64,000 nt of DNA from Pseudozobellia thermophila (GCF_900141855.1 NZ_FQYU01000002.1:496001-560000); one strand, 5' to 3'. Numbered from the stretch's first letter, positions 25,893 through 34,250 are shown. Notes: generated by a model from the sequence alone, not told the origin. Numbers and translations: made by a program.

Positions 25893-26786
25893 TTACCCGA
25901 TTCGGGAGGTTACACCGGTCTTTTCCAGAAGTTCCGATAGCGCGTCTTGGGTATGGCGCATGTCTTGCCAATCCTTAAGTACAACCCCCAGGGTGTTTTC
26001 GACCACTTCCCTGTCCAAATGGCCCAGGTGCATACCGGCCAAGGCCCTGGCCCAATCGATGGTTTCCGATATGCCGGGCGTTTTCTCCAGTTTCAATTGA
26101 CGCAGTTCCTTCATAAAGGTACAGATCTGCTCGCCCAATCTTGCATCGATCTCGGGTACCTTCGCCTTGACGATGGCCAGCTCCTTTTCAAAGTCGGGAT
26201 AGTCTATCCACAGGTACAGGCATCTTCTGCGCAGGGCCTCCGACAGTTCGCGGGTACGATTGCCGGTAAGAATTATTTGGGGCTTTTGGGCCGCTTTAAT
26301 GGTTCCTATCTCGGGGATGGTCACCTGCCAGTCGGACAGCACCTCGAGCAGGAAGCTCTCGAACTCCTCATCGGCCCGGTCGATCTCGTCGATCAGCAAC
26401 ACCGGTTTCCTTTTCTGCGATATGGCCTGCAAAACGGGTCGCTTCAACAAAAACCTATCCGAAAATATGGTTTCCTCTAGCATTTTCGGGTCGTGGCCCG
26501 AGGCTTCCTGCATTTTTAGGAAGAGGAGCTGGTGCTGGTAGTTCCATTCGTATAGGGCATGGGTACTGTCGAGTCCCTCATAGCACTGAAGGCGGATCAA
26601 GTTGGTGTCCAAGGCCTTGGCCATCACCTTGGCGATCTCGGTCTTTCCTACGCCGGCCGGGCCTTCGATGAGCAAGGGCTTTTCCAATTGCATGGCCAAG
26701 AAAATGGACATGGCGATCGAACCGTTACTTATATACCCCTGTTTTTCTAGCATGTTGCCTATCTCGGAAAGCTCTGGTGTTTTCAT
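25893..26786 (-). CDS. CoxD/MoxR-like AAA+ ATPase
   Basis: A 297-residue MoxR-type AAA+ protein: Walker A LIEGPAGVGKTEIAKVMA, Walker B PVLLIDEIDRADEEFE, sensor 1 ILTGNRTRELSEAL and the arginine run ALRRRCLYLWIDYP. It matches CoxD, the ATPase that with CoxE matures the bimetallic CO dehydrogenase centre. It is the promoter-proximal gene of the D-E-G-S-L-M cluster. A weak promoter candidate, TAACTTTA, lies on the minus strand at 26819-26812 with TTG at 26838-26836. Length and domain content are normal. I see no coxF (XdhC-like) maturation gene in the window. Confidence 0.93.
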   Translation of the reverse strand: MKTPELSEIGNMLEKQGYISNGSIAMSIFLAMQLEKPLLIEGPAGVGKTEIAKVMAKALDTNLIRLQCYEGLDSTHALYEWNYQHQLLFLKMQEASGHDPKMLEETIFSDRFLLKRPVLQAISQKRKPVLLIDEIDRADEEFESFLLEVLSDWQVTIPEIGTIKAAQKPQIILTGNRTRELSEALRRRCLYLWIDYPDFEKELAIVKAKVPEIDARLGEQICTFMKELRQLKLEKTPGISETIDWARALAGMHLGHLDREVVENTLGVVLKDWQDMRHTQDALSELLEKTGVTSRIG

Positions 26787-26952
26787 AAAAGCGGAATAAT
26801 GTGAGTGTAGGTAAAGTTAATTATAATACGCATACCAACTTCGGGGCCGAAATATTCAATTCGCCCGCCCTTTTCGACACTTGGGTAAGTTAGGTTGTCT
26901 TTATCCGATGCTTTGGTCGACCTTTACTTCATTAACCACAAAAACTTTAAAT

Positions 26953-27372
26953 ATGAAACGATCCGCTCTAGTCCTCGTGCTCCTTTTGGCTCTATTCGGT
27001 GCCGGTGTCCAAGCGCAAGAAGGTGCCCATATAACCCTGAAGATCGAGAACGTACTCTCGGACCAGGGTTCTATCTTGGCCTCACTCCATACCGAAGCTA
27101 CCTTTATGAAGGGTGTCGGGGTGGCCCATGCCGAAAGTCCGGCCAAGAAGGGCGATGTTAGCCTTAGGTTCGAGAATGTCAAGCCCGGAACGTATGCCGT
27201 GCTCCTCATTCACGACAGTAACGATAACAAGAGAATGGACTTTGACGTATCGGGTATGCCCGTTGAAAGTTACGGACAAACCGGGGATATCAACCTTTAC
27301 GGTCCTCCGGTTTTTGCCGATGCCAAGTTTGAGGTTGCCGATGAAGACCTGGAATTCAACATTCGGTTTTAA
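26953..27372 (+). CDS. Secreted DUF2141 family protein
   Basis: From ATG 26953 the protein is 139 residues: a signal peptide (LVLVLLLALFGAGVQAQ) and a DUF2141 domain with ITLKIENVLSDQGSILASLH, NVKPGTYAVLLIHDSNDNKR and FDVSGMPVESYGQTGD. The HDxNxNxxxDxxxxGxPxExYG block is the family's signature. The small beta-sandwich is of unknown function and exported. The longer frame from 26881 was rejected because it would bury the signal peptide. A strong bidirectional terminator follows, shared with dps. It is divergent from the CODH-like operon, but no functional link is apparent. Confidence 0.9.
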   Translation: MKRSALVLVLLLALFGAGVQAQEGAHITLKIENVLSDQGSILASLHTEATFMKGVGVAHAESPAKKGDVSLRFENVKPGTYAVLLIHDSNDNKRMDFDVSGMPVESYGQTGDINLYGPPVFADAKFEVADEDLEFNIRF

Positions 27373-27373
27373 G

Positions 27374-27404
27374 CAAAAAAAGGCCCCGCTTATCGGCGGG
27401 GCCT
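27374..27404. terminator. Bidirectional terminator between the DUF2141 gene and dps
   Basis: AGGCCCCGC (27381-27389), loop TTATCG, GCGGGGCCT (27396-27404), preceded by AAAAAAA, which is the U-tract when read on the minus strand. The stem is nine perfect pairs. On the plus strand the tract is short (TTCAAAT), so it mainly stops minus-strand transcription from dps, but it may work both ways. Confidence 0.85.
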
Positions 27405-27425
27405 TCAAATCAGTTTTACCGGTTA

Positions 27426-27905
27426 TTAAATCTCCTCGGCCAACCAGGCTTTCATCATCCAAACCGTTTTCTCCTGTTCGGTGATAAAATCGCTCATCAT
27501 GGCATTGGTACCTTCATCGCCAGACTCGTCGGAGGCATTTAAAATGCGTCTTTCGATGACCAAAAGGTCTTTTAGGGAATCTACAATGAGTCGAATGGCA
27601 TCCTCGTCCTTGGAAATGTTCCGACCTACCGGGACCTTTGCATTTTCGATATAGTCCTCGAAAGTGTGCAGCGGCACGCCCCCCAGGGTCAGTATTCTTT
27701 CGGCGATCTCGTCTACCTTCATATTGGCATCGTCATAGAGTTCCTCGAATTTGGGATGCAGTTCAAAAAATCGCTTTCCCTTAATATTCCAGTGAATACC
27801 CCTTAGGTTTTGGTAATACCGCTGAAAGTTGGCCAAAAGTTCGTTAAGATCGTCGCTGATCGTTTTTGAATCCTTTTCGCTTAGTCCTATACTATTTAGT
27901 TTCAT
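27426..27905 (-). CDS. dps: Dps family DNA-protection ferritin
   Basis: The 159-residue protein has the Dps ferroxidase signature split between subunits: LRGIHWNIKGKRFFELHPKF supplies the histidine and PKFEELYDDANMKVDEIAER the acidic ligands. The usual four-helix content and length fit, and KTVWMMKAWL near the end is typical of Bacteroidota members. The dodecamer oxidises ferrous iron with hydrogen peroxide and stores it, suppressing Fenton chemistry. Divergent from oxyR with about 105 bp between starts, so induction by OxyR during peroxide stress is likely. A GATA-N13-TATC repeat lies in the shared region. Confidence 0.96.
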   Translation of the reverse strand: MKLNSIGLSEKDSKTISDDLNELLANFQRYYQNLRGIHWNIKGKRFFELHPKFEELYDDANMKVDEIAERILTLGGVPLHTFEDYIENAKVPVGRNISKDEDAIRLIVDSLKDLLVIERRILNASDESGDEGTNAMMSDFITEQEKTVWMMKAWLAEEI

Positions 27906-27972
27906 AATGTATTCTATTTAAATCCACCATAAAATTAAAAAATATAAAGCGTAAATCTCCATAAGGTTTATT

Positions 27973-27993
27973 GATACTTTTTATAATTTTATC
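27973..27993. promoter_or_regulatory. Candidate OxyR site between dps and oxyR
   Basis: GATA at 27973-27976 and TATC at 27990-27993 form an inverted repeat with a 13-bp AT-rich spacer in the only space between the divergent dps and oxyR genes. LysR-type regulators commonly bind such dyads and repress their own divergent gene. The half-sites are short, so this is suggestive only. Confidence 0.3.
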
Positions 27994-28010
27994 GCTTTAA
28001 TTTATGTGCT

Positions 28011-28949
28011 ATGACGATTACCCAATTACAGTATGTACTGGCGGTTGCCGAGTACCAAAATTTTACCTTGGCGGCCCAAAAAAGTTTTGTCACCCAACCT
28101 ACTTTGAGCATGCAGGTCCAAAAACTCGAAGACGAGCTCGACGTGCTGATCTTTGACCGCAGCAAAAAGCCCATAACCATTACCGAAGTGGGCAAAAAAA
28201 TAGTGAAGCAGGCCAAAAATATCGTAAACGAGGCCAATCGTATACAGGATATCGTCGACCAGGAAAAAGGCTTTATCGGAGGGGATTATGTTTTGGGCAT
28301 CATCCCTACGGTAATGCCCACGCTCCTGCCCATGTTCCTAAAGACCTTTATCAACCGGTATCCAAAAGTCAACCTAATCATCAAGGAGCAGAGTACGGAA
28401 AACCTTATTCGCAACCTACAGGACGGGCATCTTGATGCCGGTATTGCGGCCACACCCCTAGAAATAGAGTTCATCAAGGAACGCCCGCTTTATTACGAGC
28501 CCTTTGTTGGCTATGTCCCCCAGAACCATCGACTCAACAAGTTGCCGAAACTAAGGCCCGAAGACCTCAGTATAAGCGATGTACTCCTGTTGCAGGACGG
28601 ACATTGCTTTAGGGACGGCGTCATCAACCTGTGCAAGGCATCGCGCAGTCTTGACGATGAGCGTTTCAGCCTACAGAGCGGCAGTTTCGAGACCTTGATA
28701 AATTTGGCGGACGAAGGTTTGGGCATGACCTTGTTGCCCTATCTAAATACCTTGGAGCTCGATGAAGGCAAAAAGGAAAAACTCAAGTTTTTTGAAAGTC
28801 CCTCCCCGGCCAGGGAAGTTAGCCTAATTTACCACAAAAGCGAATTAAAGATCCAAATTACAGAGGCGCTGCGCGATGTCATTTTGGGTATAGTCAGGGG
28901 TGCCATCGCCTTTCAGGACGTACAGATCGTGAGCCCCTTGAACAAATAG
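28011..28949 (+). CDS. oxyR: OxyR, hydrogen-peroxide-sensing LysR-type regulator
   Basis: A 312-residue LysR-family regulator with an N-terminal winged helix (MTITQLQYVLAVAEYQNFTL, then KSFVTQPTLSMQVQKLEDEL) and the LysR substrate domain. In LQDGHCFRDGVINLC the cysteines fall at residues 199 and 208, exactly the redox-active pair of Escherichia coli OxyR and in the same GHC-x-RD context, so peroxide should form the activating disulfide. It activates antioxidant genes; the divergent dps is the obvious target. The gene ends with a strong hairpin terminator. No N-terminal anomaly. Confidence 0.95.
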   Translation: MTITQLQYVLAVAEYQNFTLAAQKSFVTQPTLSMQVQKLEDELDVLIFDRSKKPITITEVGKKIVKQAKNIVNEANRIQDIVDQEKGFIGGDYVLGIIPTVMPTLLPMFLKTFINRYPKVNLIIKEQSTENLIRNLQDGHLDAGIAATPLEIEFIKERPLYYEPFVGYVPQNHRLNKLPKLRPEDLSISDVLLLQDGHCFRDGVINLCKASRSLDDERFSLQSGSFETLINLADEGLGMTLLPYLNTLELDEGKKEKLKFFESPSPAREVSLIYHKSELKIQITEALRDVILGIVRGAIAFQDVQIVSPLNK

Positions 28950-28994
28950 TATCGCAAAAGGGGTTTATCTTGTCGCCCCATCCATGGAAAACAA

Positions 28995-29019
28995 AAAGCC
29001 CTCTTTTTCAGAGGGCTTT
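28995..29019. terminator. Bidirectional terminator between oxyR and the 65-residue protein gene
   Basis: AAAGCCCTCT (28995-29004), loop TTTTC, AGAGGGCTTT (29010-29019). Ten perfect base pairs with A/T ends on both sides; it serves oxyR on the plus strand and the minus-strand small gene at 29034-29231. Confidence 0.85.
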
Positions 29020-29033
29020 ATAATCGTTGTAAG

Positions 29034-29231
29034 TTATACTTTCAAATAAATTAAACTTTGTTGAAGTTCCGGTTTGTCGGTCGTAAACTGTTGTAACCAG
29101 AGTTTAAGTTCTTCGATTTCTTCGGGGAGCAATCTATTTACCGCTTTTTTTAGTTCTTTTAAAAACAGTTTTGAATCGAAACTAACTTTTTTCAGCACTG
29201 TTTTACTGTACTCAAGCATAGCTCTTGCCAT
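29034..29231 (-). CDS. Small conserved helical protein, 65 aa
   Basis: The 65-residue product is all helical, with MARAMLEYSKTVLKKVSFDS, LFLKELKKAVNRLLPEEIEE and the ending QQSLIYLKV. Proteins beginning with this MARAMLEY-type sequence recur in Bacteroidota genomes as short hypothetical proteins, from my memory of the family, so I treat it as a real gene. There is no signal peptide or membrane segment, and the function is unknown. It has its own terminator and lies divergent from the PBP4-type carboxypeptidase gene. Confidence 0.75.
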   Translation of the reverse strand: MARAMLEYSKTVLKKVSFDSKLFLKELKKAVNRLLPEEIEELKLWLQQFTTDKPELQQSLIYLKV

Positions 29232-29355
29232 ATTTCAATATGTTTAGTTAATTGTTTCTCTTATAGTAATCATTCACGTATAAAGTTAAACATTAATGTA
29301 TTTCCATTATTGTTCCTTTGCTGTTAAAAGTTAGCCAAATTCTTGTTAAATGCCC

Positions 29356-29363
29356 TATTTTTG
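29356..29363 (+). promoter_or_regulatory. -7 element TATTTTTG before dacB
   Basis: Full TAnnTTTG match 12 bp before the ATG at 29376, implying an extremely short or absent leader. No TTTG partner at the standard spacing. Confidence 0.3.
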
Positions 29364-29375
29364 GGGCTAAAACCA

Positions 29376-30653
29376 ATGGTAAAAATGATCAGGTTCCTCT
29401 TTGCATTCATACTGGCCCTCGTACTAACGGGTTGTGCGGGCGGCTCGAGAATCGTTAAAAAAAATACTGAAAGCATCCTAGGTTCAAGCTTTTACCAAAA
29501 CCAGTTCACGGGTTTTGTCCTCTTCGATCCCGGGTCTGGCGATACCCTGGTCTCATACAACGGCCAAAAGTATTTTACACCGGCGAGCAATACCAAAATC
29601 TTCACCTTGTACGCGGCGCTTCATATGTTGCCCGATAGTATCCCGGCCCTAAAGTATGTCTTTGAGAACGACACCCTTTTTATAGAAGGTACCGGAAACC
29701 CCACCTTGCTCCACCCCTATTTTGAAGACAAGGGGCTTATGCGTTTCCTTAAGTCGCAGGCCCATATCGCCCTGTTCCTAGACAACCTCGAAGACGAAAA
29801 ATACGGTCCCGGTTGGTCGTGGGGAGACTATCAATATTACTATCAGGCCGAACGCTCGTCCCTGCCTTTGTACGGCAACGTACTTACCCTACGCAACGAC
29901 CAGGGGCTACAGGCGAGCCCGATCTATTTCAAGGATAGTGTGGTCATGGTCCGTACCTCCAAAAACAGGGAAATCGAAAGGAACATTTTTTACTTCGACC
30001 CTTCGCGGCAAGACACCCTTGAAATTCCCTATAGGGGCAGCAAAGAGCTTACGAGGCATTTGCTTGAACGGGAATTGGGAAAGGAGCTAAGGCTTGTCGA
30101 CAAAATGCCCATAGGTGAAAAAAAGGTTTTCTACGGCATCGCTTCGGACACGGTCTACAAAAGAATGATGCACCAAAGTGACAATTTTCTTGCGGAACAA
30201 CTCCTAATACTTGCCTCTTCCACCCTATCGGATACGCTAAGCAGTGAGCGGGCCCGCGAACATGTGCTAGGCACCTTATTGCCCGGATTAAGACAGGAGC
30301 CCCGTTGGGTAGACGGTTCGGGACTTTCGAGATACAATCTGTTCACCCCCGAATCTATGGTGCACGTGCTGCACAGGATGTATTTGGAAGTGCCACGCGC
30401 GCAGCTGTTCGGTTATTTTCCCATCGGAGGGGAATCGGGCACCCTCAAAAATTGGTACCCAGGCGACCCCGAGCCCTATATTTATGCAAAAACGGGCAGC
30501 TTGGGCAACAACCACTGCCTGAGCGGTTACCTGATCACAAAATCGGGAAAGACCCTTATTTTCAGTTTTATGAACAACCATTTTAGGCACCCTTCGTCGG
30601 AAGTAAAGAAAAGGATGCAGTCGATCTTGGAAAAGGTCAGGGATACGTACTAG
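29376..30653 (+). CDS. dacB: D-alanyl-D-alanine carboxypeptidase/endopeptidase, PBP4 type (peptidase S13)
   Basis: The 425-residue protein is a lipoprotein (lipobox LTGC, lipidated C20). The penicillin-binding motifs are in order: SNTK at residues 71-74 (catalytic serine), SDN within MHQSDNFLAEQLLI, and KTG at 372-374 in AKTGSLGNNHCLSGY. S13 enzymes trim D-Ala from muropeptides and cleave cross-links in the periplasm. Like many Bacteroidota versions, it is somewhat shorter than Escherichia coli PBP4 and probably has a reduced insertion domain. The ATG at 29376 was chosen over an upstream frame start because it opens directly into the lipoprotein signal. It converges with nudK, 6 bp between stops. 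Confidence 0.92.
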   Translation: MVKMIRFLFAFILALVLTGCAGGSRIVKKNTESILGSSFYQNQFTGFVLFDPGSGDTLVSYNGQKYFTPASNTKIFTLYAALHMLPDSIPALKYVFENDTLFIEGTGNPTLLHPYFEDKGLMRFLKSQAHIALFLDNLEDEKYGPGWSWGDYQYYYQAERSSLPLYGNVLTLRNDQGLQASPIYFKDSVVMVRTSKNREIERNIFYFDPSRQDTLEIPYRGSKELTRHLLERELGKELRLVDKMPIGEKKVFYGIASDTVYKRMMHQSDNFLAEQLLILASSTLSDTLSSERAREHVLGTLLPGLRQEPRWVDGSGLSRYNLFTPESMVHVLHRMYLEVPRAQLFGYFPIGGESGTLKNWYPGDPEPYIYAKTGSLGNNHCLSGYLITKSGKTLIFSFMNNHFRHPSSEVKKRMQSILEKVRDTY

Positions 30654-30659
30654 GCCTTT

Positions 30660-31241
30660 TCAGACCAGTTTGTGGATCTGGGCATACTGGAGCAGCAAAA
30701 TGGTCTTCGCGTCCTTGATCTCGCCGGTCGTTACCATATGGAGGGCGTCTTCCAGCTTATACTCCAAGACCTCGATATTCTCGGTCTCGTCGTCGGCTCC
30801 TCCCCCTTCGCCCACTTTCATTTTTTCTTCGTAGGCCCCGATAAAATAATGAAGTATTTCCGTTACGGAACCGGGCGACATGTAGGATTCGAAAACCTTT
30901 TCTACCTTGTCTATACGGTAGCCCGTTTCTTCCTCCACTTCTTTTTTGATGCAATCTTCGGGATGATCCCCATCGAGCAATCCGGCACACACCTCGATCA
31001 TCATGCCATCGGCATTGCCATTGATGTAGGTCGGCATCCTGAACTGGCGGGTCAGTACTACCGTTCCCTTTTCGCGATTGTAAAGCAATATGGCGGCGCC
31101 ATTGCCGCGATCGTAGGCTTCCCTTTGCTGGGTTTCCCACGTACCATCGTCCCTTTGGTACTCAAAGGTAAATTTGTTGAGGGTGTACCAATTATCCGAA
31201 AGTACCTCCTTCTTAATATTTCTAACTCTACTATTTTCCAT
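30660..31241 (-). CDS. NUDIX hydrolase, NudK-like
   Basis: This 193-residue cytosolic protein has the NUDIX box GLLDGDHPEDCIKKEVEEET with GY following, where the usual REUXEEXGU reads KEVEEETGY, a tolerated Arg-to-Lys change. The strand YMSPGSVTEILHYFIGAY after the box is typical of the ADP-ribose/GDP-mannose pyrophosphatase group, and the beginning RVRNIKKEVLSDNWYTLNKF matches NudK. It would hydrolyse nucleoside-diphosphate sugars to sugar phosphate and nucleotide. The GMC/gluconate dehydrogenase pair lies immediately upstream on the same strand (12-bp gap), so co-transcription is possible, though no pathway link is obvious. Confidence 0.88.
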   Translation of the reverse strand: MENSRVRNIKKEVLSDNWYTLNKFTFEYQRDDGTWETQQREAYDRGNGAAILLYNREKGTVVLTRQFRMPTYINGNADGMMIEVCAGLLDGDHPEDCIKKEVEEETGYRIDKVEKVFESYMSPGSVTEILHYFIGAYEEKMKVGEGGGADDETENIEVLEYKLEDALHMVTTGEIKDAKTILLLQYAQIHKLV

Positions 31242-31253
31242 TGGGTCATAAGA

Positions 31254-31847
31254 TTATAGGCTCCAACGATTGCCCACTTCAGAAAGCGGCTTACAAGGTT
31301 CGTAGCCACCGGGTATGGGATCGTAGTTCAATACTTTTTCCCCTATTTCCTCGGATGTGGTATAGGCCCATAGGGCCATGGACTTAAAGGCCCGGTAAAA
31401 ACCTATCGGTTCTTGTTCGCCCACTGCGGTTCCCCATACCCCCCGGCTGAACTTGCCCGAATTAGCTTCGGCCGTTTTCAGCGCCTCGTTTTTTTCGGCT
31501 TCACCAAGGTCACTGAAATTACTTCCGTGTTTTTTTACACATTGCGCATTGAATTCCGCTATTTGGTCGCGCATCCCCTGCTGTTCCTTTTCATCGTAGG
31601 TGTGCGCAATCACCTTATCGATAAACATATCGGCCTTTACATCCAAGGCTCCCGGTGTTTCGGTACGAGGCAGTATGGCATCCAATAGGGCCGCTATGGT
31701 AAGCGCTTCCTCCTCGGTAAAAAATTCAGGCTTCCAATCCAATCGCGGCTCTTCCCTGCACGATTGCAACAATGAAAAGAGGGAGGGGCCGAAAACAGTG
31801 GCCCCTGCCAATAGTCCGGTTTGCTTTAATACTTTTCTCCTGTCCAT
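31254..31847 (-). CDS. Gluconate 2-dehydrogenase subunit 3-like protein, Tat-exported
   Basis: From ATG 31847 the protein is 197 residues. Its N-terminus MDRRKVLKQTGLLAGATVFG is a twin-arginine signal, and the following FFTEEEALTIAALLDAILPR with AHTYDEKEQQGMRDQIAEFN identifies the gluconate 2-dehydrogenase subunit 3 family. This small subunit accompanies membrane-bound GMC dehydrogenases and may be needed for their export or stability. The next gene upstream encodes such a GMC enzyme, and the coding frames almost abut (about 2 bp). The extension of the frame to 31937 overlaps the GMC end and was rejected. The cytochrome c subunit of the classical three-part enzyme is not found here. Confidence 0.9.
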   Translation of the reverse strand: MDRRKVLKQTGLLAGATVFGPSLFSLLQSCREEPRLDWKPEFFTEEEALTIAALLDAILPRTETPGALDVKADMFIDKVIAHTYDEKEQQGMRDQIAEFNAQCVKKHGSNFSDLGEAEKNEALKTAEANSGKFSRGVWGTAVGEQEPIGFYRAFKSMALWAYTTSEEIGEKVLNYDPIPGGYEPCKPLSEVGNRWSL

Positions 31848-31849
31848 AA

Positions 31850-33550
31850 CTATAGGTTTCGTTTTTTCAATTCCGATACGGCATGGTCGGCGGCCCTTGC
31901 CGTCAGGGCCATATAGGTAAGCGAAGGATTGACACATGATGAAGACGTCATACAGGCGCCATCGGTAACAAATACATTCTCTGCCCCGTGTACCTGATTG
32001 AACTTGTTCAACACCGAAGTCTTGGGGTCTTTACCCATTCGGGCCGTTCCCATTTCATGTACGCCGTACCCCGGTGGATGCTCGTTGTCGAATCCGACAA
32101 TATCTTTCAGCCCTGCCTTATCGAGCATTTCCACGGCATCTTCCTGGATCTGCTTATTGAGCGCCTTTTCGTTTTCCTTGAATTCGGCGTCTATGGACAA
32201 GGTAGGTTGCCCCCATTTGTCCAATACCTCTTTGTTGAGCGAAACTTTGTTGTCGTGATAGGGCAGGCACTCCGCAAAGCCGGTTATAAAGAACTCCCAG
32301 GGTCCCGGTTTTAGGATACTGTCCTTATATTCGGCACCGAAGGATTCTATATTGGCGGCATTACCTCCTCGAAAACCTCCGCCTTGGTAGCCAAACCCAC
32401 GTAAGAACTTATCGGACTTCGTCTTTTCGTCGAGGTTGACGTATCGGGGAATGTAAATTCCGTTCGGCCTTCTTCCCTTGTAATATTTGTCGTCAAAACC
32501 ATCGACGATACCGGAGGCTCCGACCCTATAGGTATGGTCCATTAAATTGTGCCCCAATTCACCACTGTCGTTACCCAAACCGTTCTCAAAGCGATTCGAG
32601 ACCGAGTTCATTAATATCTGTGTCGTACTGAGCGTCGAGGCGTTTACGAAGATTATTTTTGCCGAATATTCCAAATCTTCATTGGTTTCGGCATCGATAA
32701 TTCGGACCCCCGTGGCCTTGCCCTTTTTATCGTCATAAACAACCGATTGAACTATGGAATAGGGCCTAATGGTAAGCTTGCCCGTAGCGTTTGCGGCAGG
32801 GAGGGTAACGGCATTGCTACTAAAATAGGCCCCGTAAGGACATCCCCTGCTGCACCGGTTCCGGTATTGGCACTGGCCCCTGCCGTTTAGGGGGCGGGTA
32901 AGGTGGGCCACACGGCCGATGATCATATTTCTACCGGGAAAGTTCTTTTCGATCCTACCCTTGATGTGTTTTTCGACACAGTTCAATTCCATGGGCGGTA
33001 AAAAATGGCTGTCAGGAAGCTGGGGCAGGCCGAGGGCCTCGCCACTGATACCCGCAAATTTTTCGACATAGGTATACCACGGTTCGATATCCTTGTAACG
33101 AATGGGCCAATCGACCCCATGGCCGTCCTTCGCATTGGCCTCGAAGTCGAGGTCGCTCCAGCGGTAGGTCTGTTTTCCCCACAACAAGGATTTTCCTCCC
33201 ATTTGATGGCCGCGAAGCCAGAGAAAAGGCTTGACCTCCGTATAGGGATTGGCCTCATCATCGGCCCAGAAATGCTCGGTATCGGCCCCTACCCAACCTG
33301 AACGTATATTTTTGTAGTGCTTTTTTCTTTGTTCCGGGGTTAACCTGCCTCGATAATCCATATCCCAGGGATCCAGGTTCATTGTCGGATAGTCGGTCAC
33401 GTGCTCTACGATCCTTCCCCGCTCGAGTACCAAGGTGTTCAAGCCCTTTTCGCACAGCTCCTTGGCCGCCCAACCCCCACTGATCCCGGAGCCGATTACT
33501 ATGGCATCGTAGGTCATGTCCTTTTTTGCGTCGATATTATAGTTCGCCAT
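31850..33550 (-). CDS. GMC family oxidoreductase (membrane-associated sugar/polyol dehydrogenase type)
   Basis: From the ATG at 33550 the protein is 566 residues. The FAD motif is DAIVIGSGISGGWAAKELCE, the segment CRYR-like QCQYRNRCSRGCPYGAYFSS is a cysteine-rich loop characteristic of the gluconate-dehydrogenase branch of GMC enzymes, and the closing PSLTYMALTARAADHAVSEL is the C-terminal FAD-contact motif. HEMGTARMGKDPKTSV holds the active-site region. It oxidises an alcohol group of a sugar or polyol with FAD. The protein has no signal of its own; it presumably rides out with its Tat-signalled small subunit (gene just downstream). A start at 33559 is equally possible. Confidence 0.92.
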   Translation of the reverse strand: MANYNIDAKKDMTYDAIVIGSGISGGWAAKELCEKGLNTLVLERGRIVEHVTDYPTMNLDPWDMDYRGRLTPEQRKKHYKNIRSGWVGADTEHFWADDEANPYTEVKPFLWLRGHQMGGKSLLWGKQTYRWSDLDFEANAKDGHGVDWPIRYKDIEPWYTYVEKFAGISGEALGLPQLPDSHFLPPMELNCVEKHIKGRIEKNFPGRNMIIGRVAHLTRPLNGRGQCQYRNRCSRGCPYGAYFSSNAVTLPAANATGKLTIRPYSIVQSVVYDDKKGKATGVRIIDAETNEDLEYSAKIIFVNASTLSTTQILMNSVSNRFENGLGNDSGELGHNLMDHTYRVGASGIVDGFDDKYYKGRRPNGIYIPRYVNLDEKTKSDKFLRGFGYQGGGFRGGNAANIESFGAEYKDSILKPGPWEFFITGFAECLPYHDNKVSLNKEVLDKWGQPTLSIDAEFKENEKALNKQIQEDAVEMLDKAGLKDIVGFDNEHPPGYGVHEMGTARMGKDPKTSVLNKFNQVHGAENVFVTDGACMTSSSCVNPSLTYMALTARAADHAVSELKKRNL

Positions 33551-33729
33551 AAATTCCATTATTTCATCCTCCCAAGATAGGGAATATTCAACCGGACGGC
33601 AAAAATTTGCGGCCTTCAAAAAACGCCTTTCCTAGCGACCGGGAAGGCGGCAACCCTTTTTAAACGGAACGTATTTTCGCATTGCCGGATCCGGAAGGAA
33701 AACCGGGCAAAACAGGTTGACGATCTGGT

Positions 33730-34143
33730 TTAAGAGTAATTTTTGGTGAAGACCTCCTCCAAGAGGTGTTTCGACAAGGGCTTGTCAAAATGTCCCTTTA
33801 CCGATGGGTGCTCCTTGGCCCTCTTGCGGTCCTTGGAGTTTGTAAAGGCCGAAAGAATATAGACGTCGGTGCCCGAGGTCCCATCGTACATTTCCTCAAA
33901 TTTGGAAAGAAAGGTCCAGCCGTCCATATCGGGCATTATCAGATCCAGGAGAATGACATCCGGTTTTTCGCCCCCTTCCTCCAAGGTATCGGAAAAAATT
34001 TTCAAGGCCGTTTCGGCATTGTCAAAATCGACTACCCTGCATTTTCTGTTCCACTGTTCAATTCCGTAACGCGTAGCAAAAAGGGAAACAAAATCGTCGT
34101 CTATGACCCAAACGACAAGTTCAGAATGGACAGTGGGCTTCAT
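33730..34143 (-). CDS. Stand-alone receiver domain protein (CheY-like)
   Basis: The 137-residue product is a single receiver domain: acidic pair in VWVIDDDFVSLFAT, phosphoacceptor D67 in VILLDLIMPDMDGW, Thr/Ser switch in YILSAF and the lysine in FDKPLSK. There is no output domain, so it acts by protein interaction or as a relay in a phosphorelay. The gene is solitary: the upstream AIM24-type gene is 108 bp away and no kinase is encoded nearby. LL-D-x-x-M-P-D-M-D-G-W-x-F is typical of Bacteroidota receivers paired with hybrid kinases elsewhere on the chromosome. Confidence 0.9.
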   Translation of the reverse strand: MKPTVHSELVVWVIDDDFVSLFATRYGIEQWNRKCRVVDFDNAETALKIFSDTLEEGGEKPDVILLDLIMPDMDGWTFLSKFEEMYDGTSGTDVYILSAFTNSKDRKRAKEHPSVKGHFDKPLSKHLLEEVFTKNYS

Positions 34144-34250
34144 ACGAAAAATTTAGGGTAGAAAAATCAAAATGTACAACAGGACCAAATCTAGGGTTTT
34201 CGACAGGAACAATCCAAACTTTTTTTGTTATTAAATTGTTTTCAAGGCCC

